The notes below the pieces were generated by a model. The model had not been told where the DNA came from. It searched no databases and saw only the letters and a program-made list of their open reading frames with translations. A program made the position numbers and the translations under genes. 64,000 nucleotides of DNA, taken from the NCBI RefSeq assembly GCF_040712315.1, contig NC_134024.1:28387158-28451157 (forward strand). Direction: 5' to 3'. This DNA comes from Castanea sativa (Eukaryota > Streptophyta > Magnoliopsida > Fagales > Fagaceae). Shown in pieces: positions 22,359 through 32,256 of this stretch. The stretch's first letter is position 1. Each line of letters starts with the position of its first letter.

Positions 22359-23469
22359 ATGGGTAGGCTTCCTTGCTGCTCTAAGGAGGAAATGAATAAG
22401 GGAGCTTGGACTGCTCAAGAGGACAAAATTCTCACAGATTATGTTGCAATCCATGGAGAAAGAAAATGGAGCAATGTTGCAAAGAAAGCAGGTATGAGAA
22501 AAACTCATCATGAAACTGAAATGCCCTCTTGGGGTTTTTGATTTATTACTCAATGAAAGTCTTACTATCCTAATGGATTTGCGTGGAAGCATATATATAT
22601 ATATGAAATGTGCTTGGTAAGTTAATAATATTTTGCTGAACGCAGGTCTTCAGAGGTGTGGAAAGAGTTGCAGGCTACGATGGTTGAATTATCTGAGGCC
22701 TGATATCAAGAGGGGTAACATTTCACCCGCTGAAGAGGACCTCATTATTAGGCTTCACAAGCTCTTAGGCAATAGGTATTTCCCAATCATTCTTTCTTAG
22801 TTTAAATTTTATTTTTCTATTGAAGAAAGCAATTGCTTTATTGTATCACTATTGCTTTTTTATGATTCGATAATTACAACTAGGAGGTATAAGGTATTAG
22901 ACTGTCAGTTGAGCTATACGGCTCGTAGCAGTGCTGCTATTGTTTTGAGTATTGATTGTTTTACTTCATATTTTTATAGATGGTCACTTATAGCTGGGAG
23001 GTTGCCAGGCCGAACAGACAATGAAATCAAGAACTATTGGAACACTGTCATGAAAAAGAAGCTGATCGATGGTAAGCAACGCAAGCAAAAAACCATTGTT
23101 CCTTCTGATGATGAGATCACAAACTCAAACACAAGTGTGTCAAATGTGGTCAAGACCAAAGAAACTTCTGGTAGTAATGCTCTTGAAGAACCTTTCAAGG
23201 ACAGATGCTTGGTGAGTGATAATATTGCAAATGAATCGAAATCCAATGAGGAATTCAAGTCAATTTTTTCCGAAGACGATTACTCACCAAACTTCTTATC
23301 AAGCTTTAATTACATGGATGAGCTTTTGATGGCTGATGTTTCTGGTTCAGACTTCTGGAAATTATGCATGTCTCATGATAATGTAGAGGGAGGGTGTACT
23401 AATTATGGTGCCATCAATGATCTTTACTCTTCTTTGGATAAGCCTCTTCCATTGTTTAATGATGTATAG
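22359..23469 (+). CDS. R2R3-MYB transcription factor, bHLH-interacting type
   Basis: Three exons, 22359-22491 (133 nt), 22646-22775 (130 nt) and 22980-23469 (490 nt), join in frame to 250 residues. All introns are GT..AG, and 133 and 130 nt are the canonical R2R3-MYB exon sizes. R2 has Trp at 17, 37 and 57. R3 has Ile70, Trp89 and Trp108. Residues 76-95 fit the bHLH-binding signature [DE]Lx2[RK]x3Lx6Lx3R exactly (D76, L77, R80, L84, L91, R95). The start [17 protein letters not shown] and block [14 protein letters not shown] are typical of the TT2/C1-like clades. The tail is acidic and Ser/Asn-rich. SDFWKLCMS (211-219) resembles the subgroup 5 motif DExWRLxxT with conservative changes, so a flavonoid or proanthocyanidin regulator is possible but not certain. 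The upstream ATG-like frame at 22353 begins with GTG and is not used. No stops or frameshifts were seen. Confidence 0.92.
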
Positions 23470-24073
23470 TGAACTGATGAATCACAATGATTCACTGGGC
23501 TGCAGGCAGATTTCTATCTTAAGGATTGTAATTCAATCATAATTAAGAAAGTCATTAAGCACTAATTATTGTAAAAGGCCATGTTCTTTCGACTGTATCA
23601 AAAAAAATTCCCCTTTTTATATGGTGATTATGTATTGTTCTTATCATAATCAAGCAGTCTCTTATCACTTTGATAGATATGTTGTTTCATAGTGATAATT
23701 GTAGAGAACTAGCTCACGGGTTGAGATTGACAGGGACAAATAACATTAAAATATTTAGTAAAATCAGATCAGTGAGACTTAAACTTGTAAATGAGACTTA
23801 CACTTGTTCAAAGCAATGTAAAAATATAGTTAAAAACTAGTTGAAATAGTACAGTGATACTTATGATAATATCAGAAAGTGTAATAAAATATATAAATAA
23901 TATCAAAAATAAACTAAATAATAATAAAAAGTTTCATTTTTTCATAAATGCCAAATGCAACCTTAATATTACAGAATTTGCTACAATCTTGTGTGCAGGC
24001 ATAAAGGGTAAGGTGGCAACCAAAAAGAAATAGCAAATGTCCAACAGTCATATGCAATGTGAAAAAAAAAAAT
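23470..24073. other. MYB 3' flank
   Basis: Includes the MYB 3' UTR. The part at about 23500-23570 is similar to 61200-61310 in the duplicated segment. No AATAAA signal is obvious, and nothing else is recognised. Confidence 0.5.
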
Positions 24074-24366
24074 AGTAGTTTCTTTCAGTTAACAGAATTT
24101 TCTTTTTAGTGGGTCGGACCAAACTCGAATCACTGTCTCTATCCCATGGAACTTGAATTATGTTACCATTAAAATTGTACCCGTGCACGGCAACAACCAT
24201 TCTTTAGCCGAATTTTGATTTGTTTTTTTTGTATAAAAGTTTTGTTAGCTCTTTTTGATCAATTTGACTTCGAGAAATCTAACATATGTATGTTGAGACT
24301 TTGTCAAAAAGTGTGCTGTGCAGCAAACAAGAGTTCTTCCAAGAAATTTCTCAACTCTTTTATTGT

Positions 24367-24410
<44 letters not shown>

Positions 24411-24555
24411 CACTATACTACCTAATTTCCATATTGTTCAAATAAGGAACTCATTGTCACCCATGGACATAATCTTAAGGTTGAAACCACATGAATCCTT
24501 AGCGTTCTCTTTTGTTGGTGGTTGTATATATTTTTATTTACAATTTTAGTTGAAG
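24074..24555. repeat. Dispersed repeat, contiguous copy
   Basis: 24074-24366 matches 25938-26280, and 24405-24555 matches 28366-28520, with the same order and orientation. In this copy the two parts are contiguous across a (GA)n tract at 24369-24409. In the other copy about 2.1 kb of transposon DNA lies between them. Shared motifs include CAGTTAACAGAATTTTC and GTCACCCATGGACATA. Confidence 0.8.
24369..24409. repeat. (GA)n microsatellite
   Basis: About 20 uninterrupted GA units. Confidence 0.95.
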
Positions 24556-24591
24556 TATTTTTAATATGGGTTGGATTCAAATTACACCTAG

Positions 24592-24967
24592 TGTAACTCT
24601 AAACAAAGTTACATCAGATGTAACTCTAAGTTATGTTATACCACCCAATAACTTTTTATAGAATTCATATATTGAGAATCTCTCCGTTGAGTTATATGTT
24701 CTTAACATATATGCCAATTTCCAAGTCAATTGGATGTTATTTACCATTTGATATATAAACTTATTTTTATACATTATTTTAAATTACAAAAATTTAAATT
24801 TAAATAATTAATTGATAACATAGCTATTGATCTTTGATCATCTTTAAATTTTGATAGTATGGAGAATATAGAAAGATAATGTAATCTAATGGTAAATTTG
24901 TCAAAATTTGCATCCAATTAAAAAATATTGAGTGGTGTAACATTACTTAAAGTTACACCTAGTGTAA
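24592..24967. mobile_element. MITE, left member of an inverted pair
   Basis: The interior matches the 9534-9869 family. The ends carry TTACACCTAGTGTAA-like motifs, and it abuts the next copy head to head at a near-palindrome around 24951-24967. Confidence 0.55.
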
Positions 24968-25925
24968 CTTTAAGCAATATAACATCACTCAAAAATTTTT
25001 AATTAAATGCGAATTTTAACAAATTTACCGTTAATTTTATTCTCTTTGCATATTCTCTATTTTTGAAATTTATAAAAATGATCAAAGATCAATAGGGATG
25101 TCATCAATCAATTATTTAAATTCAAGTTTTTATAAATTAAAATAATGCATAAAGATGAGTTTATAGATCGAATATTGATGTAGAACAGACCACCATGACC
25201 TTTCTAGACTCTCACACGCACTTGAAATCATCATGCAAGGCAAAAAGGCACTAGTAGAAATCACGGGCGACAGAGTCAAAATTGCATGAAATTTGGCAGG
25301 TTGAGACAAAACGACCTTCTAAGCAATAGTCATTGTTTTGCCACGAGGTACTCTCTGAAAATGGCAAATTTCTCTGTTTAGCCCTCGAAAACTACGATTT
25401 TACCGTTTATAGTCATTTTTATTTACTTAATAACTTTTTGCTCAAAAGTCATAATAAGGTCCCAGCTTGTTTGGTGACAACCCTTAAGGTCAATAATTTA
25501 TGATTTTGCATTTAACTCAATATTATCACTTTTGGTAAAATTCAGTATTTTGCCACATAATCTCGTAATTAGTGCGAATTAAGGTTTCAGAAGTTTTCTA
25601 ATCGTCTTAGGGTTTTACTTTCTTAGTATTTATATGTTTTATAATCGTCACAAGCAAAATAGATTATTATTAATAAAATTGCAGAGCTTCTCTCAAACTT
25701 ATGGATCCTAGTTTATTTTCTTGTGGATTCATGAGGGAACCCCTCGTGAATTCTAGGTTTACTACTTAGAAACTAACCATTAATTTTCCATCCATCAAAG
25801 AAAGTATCGTGTGTACTTTCTTCAAGTTTCTGCGATATCAAATAATAAATAACATTCGATTGATATGAAAATTAATATACATGTTAAGAAAACATGTAAT
25901 CCAACAGAGAAATCTTAGAGAAGTA
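24951..25925. mobile_element. MITE, right member, split by a solo LTR
   Basis: The reverse-oriented copy of the family runs 24951-25175 and resumes at 25841-25925 after a 665-bp insertion. The break falls inside the motif GATCGAATA/ATAAATAACATTCGATTG, which is continuous in other copies, so the insertion is younger than the MITE. Confidence 0.6.
25176..25840. mobile_element. Solo LTR-like insertion
   Basis: Starts TGATGTAGAACAG and ends GCGATATCA, giving TG..CA ends. The flanks AATAT (25171-25175) and AATAA (25841-25845) form a 4-of-5 target duplication. It is non-coding, about 665 bp, and interrupts a MITE precisely. Confidence 0.55.
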
Positions 25926-25937
25926 ATGCGAAGAAAA

Positions 25938-26286
25938 AGTAGTTTCTTCCAGTTAACAGAATTTTCTTTTTAGGGGGTCGGACCAAACTAAACTCGAATC
26001 ACTGTCTCTATCCCATGGGACTTGAATTATGTTACCATTAAAATTGTTTCCGTGCACGACAACAACAATTTTTTAGTCGAATTTTAGTTCGTTTTTTGTA
26101 TAAAAATTCTAGTATAGCTCTTTTTGATCAAGTTGACTTCGAGAATTCTAACATGTGTTGAGACTTTGTCAAAAGCTGTGCTGTGCAGCAAACAAGATTA
26201 GAGTCAAGAAATTTCTCTACTCATTTATTTATTTATTTATTTTGAGAAGCTTCTCTACTCTTTTATTATTGGAGAGAGAGAGAGTA
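25938..26286. repeat. Dispersed repeat, interrupted copy, first part
   Basis: Partner of 24074-24366. It ends in a short GA tract at 26271-26285, after which unrelated sequence begins. The second part is at 28366-28520. Confidence 0.75.
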
Positions 26287-26334
26287 TTTGTAGACTTTAA
26301 GTTTAGGTGTGCCAGCTAAAGTGTATAAACAATT

Positions 26335-26997
26335 TTTTTTTTTTTTGGGTTAAAAGGCCTTCATCCATTCAACAAAAGCTAAACAGATACAGATGCCATA
26401 CTGGCAGTAGCAAGCCTAGCATAATACAAGCCATTAATATCCTTAGCAACTAATGTTTCAAGTTCAACAGCAATAGGAAAATCAAAAACAACAAAGTCTT
26501 CTTTCATTGCACTACCCCATTTAGCTAGCCAATCCGCGCATTTGTTGGCTTCTCTAAACACGTGGGATACCTTTGCTTGAGGAAATTTGTCCATGAGAAA
26601 CCTGCAATCAGCAAGCAGAGGACCATAAGCAGAGTTAGAATTCTTTTTTGAGTTCAGCAGCCCCACAATCACCTTAGCATCTAACTCTATTTCCATTTGC
26701 CTTATTCCTAGCTGATCCGCAAGTTTCAATCCATCTTTTAAAGCCCACAGCTCAGCAATAATGGTTGAGGTAAACCCGATGGATCTTGCATAGCCCTTGG
26801 CCCAAACGCCTTGCCTATCTCTAATTATCCCTCCTCCCCCTGCCTTACCTGGATTACCCAAAGAAGCACCATCAGAGTTTAATTTAAACCATCCCTCCCT
26901 TGGTTTGATCCACGCCACTGGTATAGCATATCTTGCAGCAGCAATTTTTACTTTGCTTACACAAAAGTAGTATTCTCTTGCTTGATTAATACACACC
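26335..26997 (-). mobile_element. 5'-truncated LINE (L1-type) 3' end
   Basis: Flanked by a perfect 12-bp duplication GTATAAACAATT (26323-26334 and 26998-27009). On the minus strand it ends in poly(A), seen as the T-run at 26333-26346. The coding part is the C-terminal RNase H region. A target duplication of variable length, a poly(A) tail and 5' truncation are hallmarks of target-primed LINE insertion. Confidence 0.85.
26379..26996 (-). pseudogene. RNase H-like domain of a LINE (RVT_3 type)
   Basis: 205-residue open frame. It has RNase H fold motifs in order: KLNSDGAS near residue 40 (first catalytic Asp), IRDRQGVWAKGYA, AELWALKDGLKLA (catalytic Glu), MEIELDAKVIVGLL (Asp) and HVFREANKCADWLAKWG (final Asp). 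This is the plant RVT_3 domain found at the C-terminus of L1-type retrotransposons and in stand-alone ribonuclease H-like proteins. The first Met at 26996 coincides with the truncated 5' end of the LINE, so it is not a native start. The frame is still open, implying a fairly young insertion. Confidence 0.8.
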
Positions 26998-27249
26998 GTA
27001 TAAACAATTGATGCAGTTGTTTAAGGCCCAAGTATAAAAAATATCCCAAATTATAAAATAAAATAAAAGTATAAAAAATGTCCCAAATTTTAATTCAATT
27101 AAGCCAAATTATTAGCCAATAAATAAAATAAATTTTTTATCAAATGAAAAACAAGAAAAAAAATAAAAAAGAGATAAGAAAGTTGCGTTTATAATATTTT
27201 TCACAACACTTTTACAACAAATCCTAAGGAACAAATTATTACAGGTTGT

Positions 27250-27871
27250 TAGGGCTGTCCAAATATATTTGGTGACCCGACCCACCTGGAGACCCGACCA
27301 GAACCGATTCGAAACCGCCCGACCTGACCTACTCCAGTAGTCGGCAACGAATTTTCTCCACCAGAAACCGACTCCGGCGGGTCGGTTTTGGTTTCTCTCC
27401 CCCAAAGACCTGAAAAACCCGAACCGACCTGCGAAAACCCATAATCCGGCAAAAAACCCGAATTCTAACGAGAAACCTAGATTCCAGCGAGAAAATTCCA
27501 GATTCCAGCGATAAAAAACCCAAATCTCGGCTAAAAAACCTGGATTTAGGCGCTATTTCACGTAGATCCGACGAGATTTTGACCAGATCTAGCGAAATTT
27601 CATCGAATCCGATGAGATTACCGCCGGATCTAGCGAAATCTCATAGATTTCGATGAGATTTTCGCCGAATCTAGGTTTTTCTCACATTTTCTTGCCGTTT
27701 TCTCAGATCTTTGACGCCAACCAACCCGTCCGCCACCCATTGAAGATCTAATCCGCTCGACACATTTACTCCAGCGGTCGACGACTGGTGAGTTTTCCCA
27801 AAACCCGATTCTATCGGGTCGGTTCCGGGTTGGGCATAAACTCAACTCGGACTGACTCGTGGACAGCCCTA
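27250..27871. mobile_element. hAT MITE with TAGGGCTGTCCA ends
   Basis: Terminal inverted repeats TAGGGCTGTCCA (left) and TGGACAGCCCTA (right) match perfectly over 12 bp. The 8-bp flanks CAGGTTGT (27242-27249) and CAAGTTGT (27872-27879) agree at 7 of 8. The interior is CpG-rich with repeated GATCTAGCGAAAT/CGATGAGATT units. Several open frames over it are compositional and encode nothing recognisable. Confidence 0.85.
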
Positions 27872-27879
27872 CAAGTTGT

Positions 27880-28362
27880 TATTGATAGCAAAAAAATAAT
27901 TTCAATGATGAGTTCAAATTAGAACCAGTAACAAATTAGCACTTGGAATTTGTTGGAAAAAGCAAAACACAAAAAATTTCACAACATTTTTCGCAATAGT
28001 TGAGTTGGTAAACTTTAACTAGTTCTCACCTAAGTCCATCACCAACATCACTATTTTACTTATCACTATTGTTCTCCCACATCAACAAGTGTGAAAAATT
28101 TTGTTAAATTTTTTGTCTATAAACTTTCTATAAAAAAAATTCTACATTGTTCATATTAATTAGTATTAATTTTACATCTAAAACAAGATAATAGAGTTTA
28201 AATAAATATTATTTTTAAAGTCATATTTAAATATATATATATATATATATATATATAATGTCTTAATTTCAAATTTCACCTTAGGCCTCCAAATACATCA
28301 AGTCACCCTTGAGTTTAGGGTTTTTTTGGGGGGGGGGGGGGGGAGCTTGAGCTTAGGTTTTG
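27880..28362. repeat. Repeat remnant with (AT)n and a G-run
   Basis: 28160-28310 is similar to 240-385 of this window (LTR-like). It contains (AT)n at about 28231-28258 and an uninterrupted run of about 16 G at 28328-28343. No gene is seen. Confidence 0.5.
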
Positions 28363-28365
28363 TGA

Positions 28366-28520
28366 GAGTACCACTATACCACCTAATCTTCATATTCCTG
28401 AATAAAATTTCATCTCATTGTCACCCATGGACATAGAGTTAAGGTCAAAACCACATAAATTCTTAGCGTTCTCTTTTGATGGTGGTTGTACCTATTTTTG
28501 TTTACAATTTTAGTTTGAAT
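28366..28520. repeat. Dispersed repeat, interrupted copy, second part
   Basis: Partner of 24405-24555, for example the shared blocks ACCACTATAC and GTCACCCATGGACATA. Confidence 0.75.
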
Positions 28521-28850
28521 ATATATATGATTAAATGCTCATATAAGTAAAAAAAAATATATATATATATATATATGTTCTATCAAAAATCAAAACTAGT
28601 ATTAATATGTTTTAAATAGTCACCAGTTTTCTTCTCTAAAAAACAAAAATAGTAATCAAATTTTTTTCTTTAATATCATCATTTGACAATTTTTCTATTA
28701 TGAATTGGCTCAAATAAACTAGGCATTAGAATATATTATAGTTATTCTTAAATATTCATTTGGCACCAATGATGTTAGCGTCACTAGGCCTAGGTACAAT
28801 TTTCCAAACTTTACTCCTCTTAAACTGGTCATATAGCTCTACAATATGGC
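28521..28850. other. Spacer
   Basis: AT-rich, with an (AT)n run at 28556-28576. Nothing else is recognised. Confidence 0.5.
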
Positions 28851-28858
28851 ATTAATAT

Positions 28859-31560
28859 CATGGTTTTAAAACCCGGACCATTTAATGAACCGTAAAAAGA
28901 AGAGGTTTAAAGTTTTTAAGGTTTGACCGAGGTCGAACCGTTATGATGTCATAATTAATTAATTAATTAATTAATATTAAAAATATATATATGAATTAAC
29001 AATCTTGGCAAATGTAATATTTATAAAGGTTCAAGTATATCTTAATTAAAGATAAGGTGATATTATTTTACAAATTTATACAAAGATAATTAAATATTCT
29101 TCTATTTCAAATACTTTACCAAATTTGTGCCACATAACAATTTTTTAGTATACCAATATAATTCAAAAAGTAACTTCAATCTTAAATGTTTGGATTACTG
29201 TATCCTATTTAAACTTTCAAACGAAAATAAAAAAAATCACAACCACAAATGTCTTGTCTCATCTTAAATAATTATTTTAAATACAAAATACTATACCTCT
29301 AGACCCTGGACTTGTAAAAGTTGTAATTTGAACCTACTCACCTAGAGTTTCAAATGGTAATAAAGAGAAGAAAAAAAAAATCTATAGCAGTCAATTAAAG
29401 GTGAAAATATCATCTTATTTAATTAAAGGTGAAAATATCATTTTGGTCCCTACATTTTAGGGTCACTTTCAATTTAGTCCCTACATTTTGATATCAGTCA
29501 ATTTGATCCCTATTATTTTCAATTTGCAGTCAATTTGATCTCTACCATTAATTCACTAATAGAAAATGCATACGTGGCAAACGATTTGACCAGTTAGCAT
29601 GTTTAATGTTAAAATATTAAATCAAATGCTTATGTGTCTAATTTTTAGTTGCCACATCAACAATTACATGGAAAAAAAAAGCCATATCTTCTTTAAAAAT
29701 ATTTTTTTTTGTACCAATTTTTTTCCTTTCCTAAATAAAAAAACTAGACCACAAACATACATTTGATTTCAAAAAAAAAAACATTTCTCCGACTTACATA
29801 TGCAAGTCTCAGTAACATATATTAAGTATTGTAAAAATCTAATCTATGACTACGACCAAATATAGGTCATCATCATCCCTATTATGAACTCAATCCATCT
29901 CTTTCTCTGACCCTTCACCTATTGACTTTTGTTATTGAGAAATATACCGAGAAAATCTATGTCTTAACTCTGATTTGTTTTTCTTTATTTTGACGGGACT
30001 CTAAATGGATTCTTTGAAATCTGGGATTCCACTAAAAAGAGAACATTTTCTAGTATTTCTTTTGGTAGAACCAAGAGCACCCATTTTCATAGAAACCCAG
30101 TGCAAGATTCTCAAGGTTATTGTCGTTTAAGAAGTAAGATTAATTACTTCTAATGGATTTGTGTTGTGGTTGTGTTTTTTTTTTTTTTTTTGTGGTGCTC
30201 TTCCAAATGTTTCTGTCAGGTTCTATGGTGGAAAAGTCTAGGTGTCAATTTTGAAAATTTCAAGTTTTTGAAGAAGATGGGTGTGAAAACCTAGCATCTC
30301 CAAACTCAGATTCAACACAACCCAACATTCAAGTATCACAAAACCACCATGGTACCCAATCCGTGGCCACAAATCCGCCCCACTAGCAGCCGTGCCACCA
30401 CCGCAAAATGCCTCAAGGGTTAAGACACCATTGCCGATCTTGTATTGAAATACATGTAACATTGCCGATCTCCTTGCTCTATGATGGATCTATGGTGCTG
30501 AACAGTTGTGTTGCAGTGAATCTGGGTATGGGGTTTAGTCTGAATTTGGGGATTTTGGTTGAAACTTATGGAGTTAATTTGATCTTTCTTTATTGATGGC
30601 ATAAAATTTTCTATGAAGGAAAGCCAAATTGAAGGTTAGAAAGAATATGATCTGTGATTGTTGGACTATAGATTAGTGTTTGGTTACTAAGAAATGGAAA
30701 GAAATGAATTAAAATGAATTTGGTTAAAAAATTGTAAGAATATTCAAAGAAGAAATAAAGAAAAGGAAAAAAATTGGTTAAAAAAATATTAAAGCTGATG
30801 TGGCTTTTTTTTTCATGTAATTGCTAATGTGTCTGATTTAATATTTTAACACTAAACATGCCAACTAGACAAACCTTTTGCCACGTAGGCATTTTCTGTT
30901 AGTGAATTAACGGTATGGATCAAATTGACTGCAAATTGAAAATAACAGGGACCAAATTAACTGCTATCAAAATGTAGGGACCAAATTAACCGTGACCTCA
31001 AAATGTAGGGACCAAAATGGTGTTTTCGCCTTAATTACAAAACTACACTTCCCCAAGCAACTGTCTCACATGTCATGTCATCCTCTCCCCAATAAAGCGT
31101 CAAATCCCGCCTCCCTCTCTTAAATGTCTTCATCTTCTTTCTTTTCTTCTCTCACTCTCCCTATCTCATCCTCTATTCCTCTAATCTATCTTCACCAAAA
31201 TAGATCCATCCTCCCTCTGACCAAATCACCAAACACTCAACAGTAAGATCCAGAGACAATAGAACAAGATCTAATGATGGTGGAGCTCTTGGTGGAACGA
31301 GATATCAAGCCTAGGCTTCCAGCAGTGACAACAGATGGACCACCACCGCCTATTTTCAGGAAATTTTTTTTAAAAAAAAAGCTGTTCTCCAACTGGTAAA
31401 ACCGTGTCTAGTTTTGTAAACTGGGCGATCTGACCTCGCTTCAAGCGGTTCGCTGCAAATTTTGAATTTCTGGTTTTGTTAGTTTTAAAAACCAGATTGA
31501 TGATCGGTTTCTGGTTAATTCGGTTCGACCGTACGATCCGGTCTAGATTTCAAAACCATG
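28859..31560. mobile_element. Non-autonomous hAT element, 2.7 kb
   Basis: The left end CATGGTTTTAAAACCCGGAC and the complement of the right end (CATGGTTTTGAAATCTAGAC) are imperfect terminal inverted repeats. The flanks are identical 8-bp copies of ATTAATAT (28851-28858 and 31561-31568). No transposase domain is seen. Another TIR element (29420-31037) is nested inside. Confidence 0.8.
29420..31037. mobile_element. TIR element with long inverted ends, MULE-like
   Basis: The left 270-290 bp (AATTAAAGGTGAAAATATCA, then repeated GGTCCCTACATTTT-type blocks and AAAATGCATACGTGGCAAA) are the inverted complement of about 30790-31037. TIRs of more than 200 bp point to a Mutator-like or Foldback-like element. 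The middle has short open frames on both strands (about 30238-30602) without recognisable domains. No clear 9-bp duplication was found. Confidence 0.65.
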
Positions 31561-31568
31561 ATTAATAT

Positions 31569-32116
31569 AAGATTATATTTTCTTTAAGAAATCTTATGTG
31601 ACCCACATTTGAATAGGAAAAACTTTTCTTAAGTTTTTATTTGTGAAAGTTACATGCTAGTGTAACATTGTATAATTAATTCTCAATTGGTATATATAAC
31701 CCCCATGGTGAGTAAACACCATGGAATTACAATTGGTTAAACTCCTTGATGGAAGGAGAATTATGGAACAAATCTTAAACTAAAAGATTCCCTAATTTAG
31801 CCTCTATATATATATATATATAGTTTGTGTCTCCATCAAAAGGATATGTGTGTGGTAAAAACCATAGACTAGAACAAACATTTTATCTATATATTATCTT
31901 TAGTCAATTATGTCTAATACACTTGAACAACTATAGCTGAATGTATGTTTGCTTTCTTCCACTACTCTCTAAATTTTTCTTACAATTAAACCAACTTACA
32001 TCATGAAGTGCTTCTTCTACCTTCTTAGGTAGAATGAGTATGTCACATGTTGGAAACTTTCGTTAATGGTCTTTCTTCTCAAGTTCAATTCATTCAAACT
32101 ACCCACAATATTTTTA
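31569..32116. other. Spacer
   Basis: AT-rich, with a (TA)n run at about 31806-31822. Nothing is recognised. Confidence 0.5.
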
Positions 32117-32124
32117 GGCAAATG

Positions 32125-32219
32125 CATAGTTGTCAAAACGTAAATCACATTATAATTCGATTTTTTTAACTTTCTGTATCATGTATTGTAAAATATACAA
32201 GCACCTATAAAATATATGT

Positions 32220-32256
<37 letters not shown>

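Noticed and set aside
22852..22979. Possible extended coding region of MYB into intron 2
   Set aside because: The frame is open by chance. Read-through from exon 2 meets TAG after nine intron codons, and the 130-nt exon with GT..AG borders is canonical.
27112..27845. Several minus-strand open frames (SRFLVRIRVF, PTRNRPDRIGF and similar)
   Set aside because: They cover the CpG-rich hAT MITE with internal sub-repeats. No domain, no intron signals.
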